Positions 34,568-40,834 of a DNA stretch of 42,771 bases are shown here, in pieces (the first letter of the stretch is position 1; each line of letters starts with the position of its first letter). A program made the position numbers and the translations under genes. A model generated the notes under the pieces. It had not been told where the DNA came from. It did not search any database and saw only the letters and a program-made list of their open reading frames with translations. The stretch is from contig CAAGGJ010000067.1 of the NCBI GenBank assembly GCA_900769345.1, forward strand, positions 1-42,771. The letters are read 5' to 3'. The DNA comes from Bacteroidales bacterium (lineage in GTDB: Bacteria; Bacteroidota; Bacteroidia; Bacteroidales; Muribaculaceae).

Positions 34568-34601
34568 TGCCAAGAATCTTGGCATACGACAAATTGTCGT
34601 A
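34568..34601. repeat. Two adjacent perfect inverted repeats
   Basis: TGCCAAGA-A-TCTTGGCA (34568-34584) is directly followed by TACGAC-AAATT-GTCGTA (34585-34601), 23 bases past the stop of the phosphatase gene. No T-run follows, so these may be a processing or repeat element more than a terminator. Confidence 0.55.
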
Positions 34602-34623
34602 CTTCGAGGTCGCGGCAGGTCGA

Positions 34624-35865
34624 TTATCTGTCGTTGGGGATGTAATGGCGATTGATGGCGGTGTTTGGGGTGGAGACTACGAATTTATATACTTGGGCGG
34701 TGGGGTATTGGCTTAGGTCGATGGTGCATTGCTCGCGGTGGGCGCTTGTGGTGGCTACTTTTATCCATTTGTCCTTGCCACCGCCGGCGAAGTTGTCGCT
34801 GGTGGCGAGGTATATGGTGGCTTTCACCTTCTTTGAAGCGAGATTTTTCCATCGCAATGTGGCTGTATTGTCTGCTACGTTAACACTGAGGCTGTGAATG
34901 TCGGCTTTGCCCACAAAAGGCACGCCATCGAGTTCGAACCGGCGGTCGCGGTCGAGTTCCCAACCCATCCACGAGCAGATAGTGGGGTGAATGTCAACAA
35001 GCGAGAGTGTTCCATCGGTGAAGTGCTTATTCACTTGGCTCACATTGGTTGAAATCCACACCGAGCGCTCGCGGTCTGATTGTCCGCCGTGGCCGTGACC
35101 GCTGTCGTTGCGTCCGTGGTCAGTGGTAACTATCACCATCCACTCTTCGTCGAAGTTGGCTTCGCGATATTTCACGGCGTCCCATATTTGTTGCAGCAAG
35201 GCGTCGGTGCGGCGCACATAGTGGTCCATAAAGTCGCCGTCGCCATAGATGTGAAACCCTGAGTCGGTGTACCACAGATACACCCAACTCAAGTGTGGGG
35301 CATTGGTGCGCAGACATTCGGCTGCTTTGCGGCATACCAGCGAATCGATGTCGAAAATGTGCAATTCGTCCTTCTTGGGCGCGAAGTTTATGGTGTCGAG
35401 TTCGTAGCCGTCGGCCACGTAATCGATGCTGAGGTTGCCTGTTTCTGGTTTGCCGGCACCTATGAGCACGGTGCGATTGTCCACCCAACTTGAGAACAGT
35501 GCTGTGGTGTAACGGCGTTTTTGCTCTTTTGCCACGCGGAAGATAGTCCAATAGTTGTAGTTGGGCTTCAATCCCGAGTTGCCGTCTACGTTGTGCTTGT
35601 TCATCCAAGTGCCGGTGAGAATATTGGTGTAGCCTATTGCCGACACGGTGGGAGTGAGTGTGTAGTCATTCTTGTCGCCGCCGGTGTAGGCGCGGCTATA
35701 TGAGCCTTCGGTGGCAATGTCGAATGTTACGGTAGGGTGCACGCGCTCTATGTAGTCGGCTGGAATGCCGTCGACCACTATATACACTGCCTTACGCTCC
35801 TTAGCTATTGCGGAAGCGAACGAGGAAATAATAAATAGGAATGTCAATATCAGACTCTTTTTCAT
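34624..35865 (-). CDS. Secreted alkaline phosphatase superfamily enzyme (nucleotide pyrophosphatase/phosphodiesterase type)
   Basis: Predicted metal-dependent phosphodiesterase or phosphatase, exported. Start set at the ATG at 35865 with signal peptide MKKSLILTFLFIISSFASA; a frame from 35901 adds 12 residues. 413 residues. Metal and catalytic residues in order: Asp32 (VDGIP), Ser75 in PTVSAIGYTNILTG aligned with the usual Thr nucleophile, Asp201 and His205 (YTDSGFH), Asp249-His250 (TTDHGRND) and His257/His259. Ser in place of Thr occurs in some members. The C-terminal 90 residues form an Fn3-like beta domain (about 322-400). Own -7 box at 35945-35952. Substrate unknown. It is divergent from the plug-domain gene. 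Confidence 0.88.
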   Translation of the reverse strand: MKKSLILTFLFIISSFASAIAKERKAVYIVVDGIPADYIERVHPTVTFDIATEGSYSRAYTGGDKNDYTLTPTVSAIGYTNILTGTWMNKHNVDGNSGLKPNYNYWTIFRVAKEQKRRYTTALFSSWVDNRTVLIGAGKPETGNLSIDYVADGYELDTINFAPKKDELHIFDIDSLVCRKAAECLRTNAPHLSWVYLWYTDSGFHIYGDGDFMDHYVRRTDALLQQIWDAVKYREANFDEEWMVIVTTDHGRNDSGHGHGGQSDRERSVWISTNVSQVNKHFTDGTLSLVDIHPTICSWMGWELDRDRRFELDGVPFVGKADIHSLSVNVADNTATLRWKNLASKKVKATIYLATSDNFAGGGKDKWIKVATTSAHREQCTIDLSQYPTAQVYKFVVSTPNTAINRHYIPNDR

Positions 35866-35944
35866 ATCGCTACAATTTTTTTTGCTTTTTAGTATAAACA
35901 TTAGCCTCTGTAACGGCGTTTAGCCGTGCCGAAATTTACCAATG

Positions 35945-35952
35945 CAAAGATA
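35945..35952 (-). promoter_or_regulatory. -7 box of the phosphatase-superfamily gene
   Basis: Minus-strand TATCTTTG, full consensus; expected start near 35938, leader about 73 bases. The divergent gene at 36047 has only a weak candidate (TACTTTAC near 36020). Confidence 0.5.
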
Positions 35953-36046
35953 ATAACAAATTGGAGTATTTCGCTAAATTTAACAGTTAGAGTAATGCAT
36001 TTGTGGCGCAAAAGTTGTTACTTTACATTAGTAATTAAGCTATGTA

Positions 36047-38230
36047 ATGAAATCTGTGTTTCGAATCATATTTTTTGCTGCTGTTATAGGGCTTGTGTCG
36101 GCAATGGAGGCATGGGCGCAGTTGCCTCAGGATTTTCGCACTGAGCAGATAGCGCTGTGCATGCAGCGCACCGAGTGCATGCCGGGCGACACTGTGCCGG
36201 TGTCGGGGCAGGTGACTTGCATAGCGGCTGACCGATTTGAGCCTTACAGCAAGTATCTTTATGTAGAACTTATCAACTCCTCCGACTCGGTGGTGTGCCG
36301 TCAAAAGGTGGCATGCCAGGCACAGGGCGCATTTTCTACGCTGCTTGCCGTCGACCCACTTGCCCATAGCGGTGTGTACTATGTGCGTGCCTATACGCGA
36401 ATGATGCGCAGTTTTTCGCCGCTTTCATTCGCTGTGGAGCCGCTGCTTGTGGGGGAGAGCTATCCCGAATTCGAACGCGCTACCACCACTCCTGTCGATG
36501 TGCGCTGCTCCATAGTGCCTCACGGTGGTCATCTGCATGCCGGTTCGCTGCAGAGTGTGACCATTCGCGTGGCCAATCGCCTCAACGACCCACTCGGCGC
36601 AGTACCTATGGTGCTCACTTCCGAAAAAGGTGATACCGTGGCAAAACACTTGACCACGCCGTCGGGACTCGCATTAATTTCGTTTGTGCCTCAGCGTGAT
36701 ACTGCCTATTTTCTTGATCTTTTCATAGGAAAACAGCGCAAGCGCTTCCCCGTGGACCTCTGCGAGGATTCGCAACCCGTCATTCAAGTGTCGCTCAAGG
36801 ATAAAAAAGTGTCGTTTGTGGTGGAGGATATCCAGCCCGACAAAGGTAGCTATCACCTCTATGCTTACGATAGGATGAATGGCTTGATGCATAGTGTGTT
36901 GCGTCGCTCGGTGGGCTCGTTTATGCTCGAAAACACGCCGCAGGTGCTCACCTTGTTTCTCACCGACGATAAGTGTCGCATTTTGGCGCAGCGAACCACG
37001 GTAAATCGCAGCGACGATGCTCTGCAACTGCTCATTCCGCCCGTAATAACGGTGAATACGCCCATCGTGATGCCCAAAATAGAGGGCGCTATGGTGCTGG
37101 CGCGACTGGTGCCGCAGCGCTCGCGTTGCGCTCAGGCTGCCGAGAGTCAACTCTTATATCTTCCCGACTTGAGTTCGCCCATTCCTTTCCCCGAGCAGTA
37201 TTATACTCTCTCTCAGCACGACCGAAGCGTGGAGTTGCAGGCTTGGATAGGCACCACTGCGTTCCGGCGCTTCGATCTCGAGCGTGCCGTGAAGCTCGAT
37301 TCGGCTATTTATACCTATACGCCCGAGCAGGTTATGCACTTCGATGGCAAAGTGACCGCGGCTAACCGTTTGCCTATGCATAGCGGGCAACTTGTGGCAT
37401 ATAACACCGCCACCAATGCCGTGTATAATGCCGACATCGATGCCGAGGGCAATTTCCGCATCGGGGTAGATGATTTCCATAGCGGCACGAGGTTTTTCCT
37501 TCAGGCTGTCGACGAGCACAATAAGCCTCAAGCAATGACCATCGCTGTGGCAGATGACACGTTCCCCGCCGTTGAAATCCCCGTGAGATATGTTTTGGAG
37601 AAGAACCGTTTTGCTCAGTCAGGATTGACCTACGCTTCATCGGGCTATCATCAGTTGCCCGAAATCACTGTAAAAGCCCGTCTGAATACCGACGACGTTA
37701 TTAGCAGCAATCGCTATTATGGCAATTACTATAAGTCGGCCGAAGCCATCGGGCAACATCACTATCTCACTCTGCGCGACATTCTGCGCGATGTGGCAGG
37801 CGTGCGAGTGACCATGCCGAGCGGTGCTAACGACTTTATTATCACTCCCACTCACGGCAATAACACTTCGTCTGAGACCACTCCGGTGCCGGTGGTGGTC
37901 GACGGTCAGCGCTACACCTCACCGCTATCGTGCTTGCTCGAGATGCCTGCTTTCGAAATCGAATCGGTGGAGTATCTGCGTCCGTGGCAAACCTCGGCTT
38001 ACACTTTCGGCGCCACCGAAGGTGCCGTGGTAGTCACCACGCAAGGCTATAGTCAGTCGCCAAGAGCGAAATCGAAAGGCACTATGTACACGCCGCTCGG
38101 GCTCGCTCCAAATGCCGAAACACCTGTGCTCAAAGCCGAAACACCGGGCAACTATCGCTTGATAGTGGATGTGATTTCGCCCTCGGGCATACATTCGTTC
38201 GAGAGCCGTATCAAAGTTGTGGAAAAATAG
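36047..38230 (+). CDS. MG2-like protein with TonB-receptor plug domain but no barrel
   Basis: 727 residues, signal peptide 1-25 (MEAWAQ). The N-terminal half reads as macroglobulin-type beta domains (about 30-130 with YSKYLYVELINSSDSVV and SGVYYVRAYTRMM; further units to about 430), then a carboxypeptidase-regulatory-like strand set (about 430-510). A TonB plug segment follows at about 541-667, with LRDILRDVAGVRV, PVPVVVDGQ and GATEGAVVVTT. The C-terminus has about 60 more residues, far too short for a 22-strand barrel. Family members of this architecture in Bacteroidota are usually annotated as hypothetical or plug-domain proteins; function unknown. It converges on queC with 13 bases between the stop codons. 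Confidence 0.82.
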   Translation: MKSVFRIIFFAAVIGLVSAMEAWAQLPQDFRTEQIALCMQRTECMPGDTVPVSGQVTCIAADRFEPYSKYLYVELINSSDSVVCRQKVACQAQGAFSTLLAVDPLAHSGVYYVRAYTRMMRSFSPLSFAVEPLLVGESYPEFERATTTPVDVRCSIVPHGGHLHAGSLQSVTIRVANRLNDPLGAVPMVLTSEKGDTVAKHLTTPSGLALISFVPQRDTAYFLDLFIGKQRKRFPVDLCEDSQPVIQVSLKDKKVSFVVEDIQPDKGSYHLYAYDRMNGLMHSVLRRSVGSFMLENTPQVLTLFLTDDKCRILAQRTTVNRSDDALQLLIPPVITVNTPIVMPKIEGAMVLARLVPQRSRCAQAAESQLLYLPDLSSPIPFPEQYYTLSQHDRSVELQAWIGTTAFRRFDLERAVKLDSAIYTYTPEQVMHFDGKVTAANRLPMHSGQLVAYNTATNAVYNADIDAEGNFRIGVDDFHSGTRFFLQAVDEHNKPQAMTIAVADDTFPAVEIPVRYVLEKNRFAQSGLTYASSGYHQLPEITVKARLNTDDVISSNRYYGNYYKSAEAIGQHHYLTLRDILRDVAGVRVTMPSGANDFIITPTHGNNTSSETTPVPVVVDGQRYTSPLSCLLEMPAFEIESVEYLRPWQTSAYTFGATEGAVVVTTQGYSQSPRAKSKGTMYTPLGLAPNAETPVLKAETPGNYRLIVDVISPSGIHSFESRIKVVEK

Positions 38231-38243
38231 ACCGCAAAGGAGT

Positions 38244-38909
38244 TTACTTAATCTCGTGTTTCTCTTTTAGATAAGTTTCAAGGCCGCGGCGGCGCAAAGT
38301 GCATGCCGGGCAGTGACCGCAACCGTCGCCGGGCACGCCATTGTAGCAAGTGAGCGTGCGATTGCGCACCAAGTCGAGCACGTCGAGCGAGTCGGCAAGT
38401 GCCCATGTCTGAGCCTTGTCGAGCCACATAAGCGGTGTGTGAATCACAAATTGCTCATCCATAGCCAAGTCGAGGGTTACGTTGAGACTCTTGATAAAAG
38501 CATCGCGACAGTCGGGATAGCCGCTGAAGTCGGTTTGCGATACGCCGGTCACGAGATCGAAGATGCCATGCTCGCGAGCAAATACGGCCGCAATGCTCAG
38601 GAAAAACAAGTTGCGGCCGGGCACAAAAGTGTTGGGAAAAGTGCCTTCGGGTTTCACCTCGTCGAGGTGCATACTCTTGTCGGTGAGCGAGTTGGCTCCC
38701 AATTGACCCACCAAAGGTACATCGAGCACATAAAACTCCACTCCGGCTTCCTCGGCTATGCTGCGAGCCAATTCTACCTCCAGTTCATGGCGCTGACCAT
38801 AGCGAAAACTCAGTGCCACCACACGGCTGAAATGCTTTTTTGCCCAAAAGAGGCAAGTGGTGGAGTCTTGTCCGCCACTGAATACTACCAATGCTGAATT
38901 TCGCATCAT
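38244..38909 (-). CDS. queC: 7-cyano-7-deazaguanine synthase
   Basis: ATP-dependent conversion of 7-carboxy-7-deazaguanine to preQ0 in queuosine synthesis; cytoplasmic. 221 residues, normal length. P-loop SGGQDS at 11-16 and zinc cysteines Cys188, Cys197, Cys200 and Cys203 (CYNG..GCGHCPAC). Its ATG overlaps the stop of the upstream transporter gene by four bases (ATGA at 38906-38909), so they form one operon with translational coupling; an in-frame second Met follows directly. The leader of this operon carries the preQ1-like element at 39595-39631. Confidence 0.96.
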   Translation of the reverse strand: MMRNSALVVFSGGQDSTTCLFWAKKHFSRVVALSFRYGQRHELEVELARSIAEEAGVEFYVLDVPLVGQLGANSLTDKSMHLDEVKPEGTFPNTFVPGRNLFFLSIAAVFAREHGIFDLVTGVSQTDFSGYPDCRDAFIKSLNVTLDLAMDEQFVIHTPLMWLDKAQTWALADSLDVLDLVRNRTLTCYNGVPGDGCGHCPACTLRRRGLETYLKEKHEIK

Positions 38910-39592
38910 AGGTCGTTGATTTTGAGTATGTTGTACGATATTTTTTCGTCGTAGACGTCGGTTTGCTCATGGCGTTTGATATAGCGCACTACCACATTGG
39001 TAACGGGCAATGCCACCACTTCGTAGAGGGTTTTTAATATCACCTGCACAAGCATCATCTTGAGCAATTCGGGCACCGGCATCAGTCCGCCGAATGCCAG
39101 AGGGAAGAAGATAAGCGAGTCGGCGCCCTCACCGGCTATGGTAGATGCTATGGCACGCACCGAGAAGTGACGACCTTGCGAAGCCACCTTCATGCGGCTC
39201 ATCACATAGGCATTGATAAACGAGCCAATCAAGAAAGCCGATAGCGAAGCCACGGCGATGCGTGGAGCGAGCCCAAACACAAAATTGAATGCTTCAGCAC
39301 CCGTCCAGAAAGGCGCTGCCGGCAGCATTACGGCTATCTGACCTAACGCAACCACCATGAAATTCATCAAGAATCCCATCCATATCACGAGGCGAGTCTT
39401 GCGAAAGCCCCACACCTCGGCGATGCAGTCGTTGATAATGTAAGAAATAGGGAAAACAATCAGCCCTGCGGTAACTGAGATTGGACCTAATTGCACTACT
39501 TTGGTTTCTAATAAGTTAGCTGCTACCAAGCAGACACAAAACACTATGCCCAAAACCATAAAGGGCACGGTTACATAACGATGTTCCTTCAT
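38906..39592 (-). CDS. yhhQ: Queuosine precursor transporter, YhhQ family
   Basis: Inner-membrane uptake of a queuine/preQ0/preQ1-type precursor. 228 residues from the ATG at 39592, with about six hydrophobic helices; motifs ANLLETKVV (N-terminal), FPISYIINDCIAEVWG and SRMK..GRHFSVRAIASTIAGEGADSLIFFPLAF are diagnostic for the COG1738 family. A GTG at 39634 would add 14 residues, but those codons coincide with the riboswitch-like structure and are not conserved in style, so 39592 is chosen. AGGAG lies only two bases before this ATG. It shares a transcript with queC. Confidence 0.93.
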   Translation of the reverse strand: MKEHRYVTVPFMVLGIVFCVCLVAANLLETKVVQLGPISVTAGLIVFPISYIINDCIAEVWGFRKTRLVIWMGFLMNFMVVALGQIAVMLPAAPFWTGAEAFNFVFGLAPRIAVASLSAFLIGSFINAYVMSRMKVASQGRHFSVRAIASTIAGEGADSLIFFPLAFGGLMPVPELLKMMLVQVILKTLYEVVALPVTNVVVRYIKRHEQTDVYDEKISYNILKINDL

Positions 39593-39594
39593 AA

Positions 39595-39631
39595 CTCCTG
39601 TTTTTTTCTCGTGGTGTTCTGGAATACACGA
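39595..39631 (-). promoter_or_regulatory. Candidate preQ1-I riboswitch in the yhhQ-queC leader
   Basis: On the minus strand a 5-bp stem TCGTG/CACGA (39627-39631 with 39609-39613) encloses a 13-base loop TATTCCAGAACAC. Then comes G, seven A (39601-39607) and CAGGAG (39595-39600), reaching the ATG at 39592. This matches the preQ1-I layout: short P1, loop of the form UUC-Y-AG ... ACAC ending in C before the 3' arm, and an A-rich tail that folds back. Loop UUCC can pair with tail GGAG (one G-U), which would mask the ribosome site. Genes downstream are the expected preQ1 targets. Based on recalled consensus only; no search was run. Confidence 0.55.
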
Positions 39632-39731
39632 CACACTGCATGCCTATTTGCGAGACTCTGCAATGCAATTTGTTAATAAAATAATATAATTTCACTGCGC
39701 CCATCGGGGGATTCCCCCCATAAAGGCTCTG

Positions 39732-39739
39732 CAAAGGTA
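39732..39739 (-). promoter_or_regulatory. -7 box of the yhhQ-queC operon
   Basis: Minus-strand TACCTTTG, consensus; expected start near 39725, giving a leader of about 133 bases that includes a GGGGG/CCCCC hairpin (39706-39718) and the preQ1-like element. Confidence 0.55.
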
Positions 39740-40031
39740 GCACAAAAGTTTATATCTCGCAAAAGTCGGCAAAATTTTTCCCGAATAACAGTTTACGGAT
39801 AAGTATTTCGATCAATATAAACTAACACAAAATTGCAATTTCGTTCATTCGTAATGAACACTTTCACCCAATTTCGTTCATTCACAATGAACACTTTTAC
39901 CAAATTTCGTTCATTCACAATGAACACTTTGGCGAATTTCTCTTTTACGACAATGCTCTACCGGAATGTAATATGTAATTCCATAATTGAAAACTCCCGC
40001 CTAAAAGGAGCGGATTTTTCGGATTTAGTGC
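39740..40031. other. Intergenic DNA with palindromic repeat array
   Basis: The gap between the divergent yhhQ and transglutaminase-like genes is 548 bases (39593-40140). Apart from the promoters, leader and the 33-bp array it contains AT-rich DNA and a small hairpin CTCC/GGAG near 39994-40010. An open frame over the repeats (39833-40051) is judged non-coding. Confidence 0.5.
39836..39934. repeat. Three tandem 33-bp repeats with 7-bp palindromes
   Basis: Copies at 39836-39868, 39869-39901 and 39902-39934, directly adjoining. Each holds GTTCATT-(CGT or CAC)-AATGAAC, a perfect inverted repeat, preceded by AATTTC and followed by ACTTT. Copies 2 and 3 differ at only a few bases; copy 1 differs from copy 2 at three. 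Confidence 0.9.
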
Positions 40032-40039
40032 TATCTTTG
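40032..40039 (+). promoter_or_regulatory. -7 box of the transglutaminase-like gene
   Basis: TATCTTTG, full consensus, no clear -33; expected start near 40046, leader about 95 bases. Confidence 0.5.
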
Positions 40040-40140
40040 CCACATCGGTAGTTGGATTTCTATTCTTTTGGGAAATTATATAAATTTGACTCCGAATATG
40101 GCATAGAATTAAGATATCAGCACTCACAACCTGGATTGAG

Positions 40141-40677
40141 ATGAAAGCAAGTTTTACAAAGAAATTCAAAATAGTGTTCTGCGCAATAATTGTGCTGATG
40201 GGTATTTATATCGTGTGGCCACCATTTTCGCTGATAAAAATTGGAGATAGGACCAATCCACACCGCCTCGACAAGACTCTCATAACCGAGATAACTTCGG
40301 AAACTCGAGGCATGTCGGCTGAAGATATTCGCAGATACAGCATAAGAAAAACTGCACGGCGTCTTTCATTCTCCGTAACGAACAATCTGCCAAAACGCGA
40401 AGCTAATTGTGTGGGATATGCGCAGATGTGCGCGAGCATTAGCAATTACGCATTCGCTAAAAACAATATCCAAGCATCGGCAAAACCTGTGGTGGGCTAT
40501 GTGACGTTCTATGGGATCAACCTCTGCAATGTCCTGAAGTTCTTTATGCCCACACAGCGATGGAAGAACTTTGTTAAAGACCACGATTTCGTAGAATATC
40601 ATATAGACGGCAAAATCATCTATTGCGACGCAAGCACCTACGATTTGCTCTGCAAAGATTTAAAAACCATCAAATAA
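40141..40677 (+). CDS. Membrane-anchored transglutaminase-like protein
   Basis: 178 residues. An N-terminal membrane segment (9-26) with positive start points to an exported, anchored protein. The remainder fits a transglutaminase/papain fold: Cys90 in ANCVGYAQM (usual CxGYA), His148 in DHDFVEYHIDGK and Asp163 in YCDAST, with 15 residues between His and Asp as in TGc domains. Bacterial members are often peptidases or inactive. This is shorter than most and has no second domain. It has its own promoter behind the 33-bp repeat array and is followed by the NPCBM glycosidase gene. Function unknown; assignment rests on the triad pattern. Confidence 0.68.
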   Translation: MKASFTKKFKIVFCAIIVLMGIYIVWPPFSLIKIGDRTNPHRLDKTLITEITSETRGMSAEDIRRYSIRKTARRLSFSVTNNLPKREANCVGYAQMCASISNYAFAKNNIQASAKPVVGYVTFYGINLCNVLKFFMPTQRWKNFVKDHDFVEYHIDGKIIYCDASTYDLLCKDLKTIK

Positions 40678-40796
40678 CTCTCAGGTTAAAAAGCATCCAG
40701 CTTAAACAACAACCCACTTAGTAGTTATTCCAAGAAATCCGACGGTGTTTTGACTTTTTCGGCGAAGAATACGATGGTTATTTGTTTGAAAATTAT

Positions 40797-40804
40797 TACT
40801 TTTG
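40797..40804 (+). promoter_or_regulatory. -7 box of the NPCBM glycosidase gene
   Basis: TACTTTTG, consensus; expected start near 40811, leader about 24 bases to the ATG at 40835. Confidence 0.5.
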
Positions 40805-40834
40805 CAGAGATAGAATCTAAAAAACATATAATAA

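Noticed and set aside
39836..39934. CRISPR array
   Set aside because: The units are directly adjoining with no unique spacers, and no cas genes are present.
39833..40051. 72-codon frame of FRSFTMNTF repeats
   Set aside because: It is only the translation of the 33-bp tandem palindromic repeats and overlaps the next promoter.
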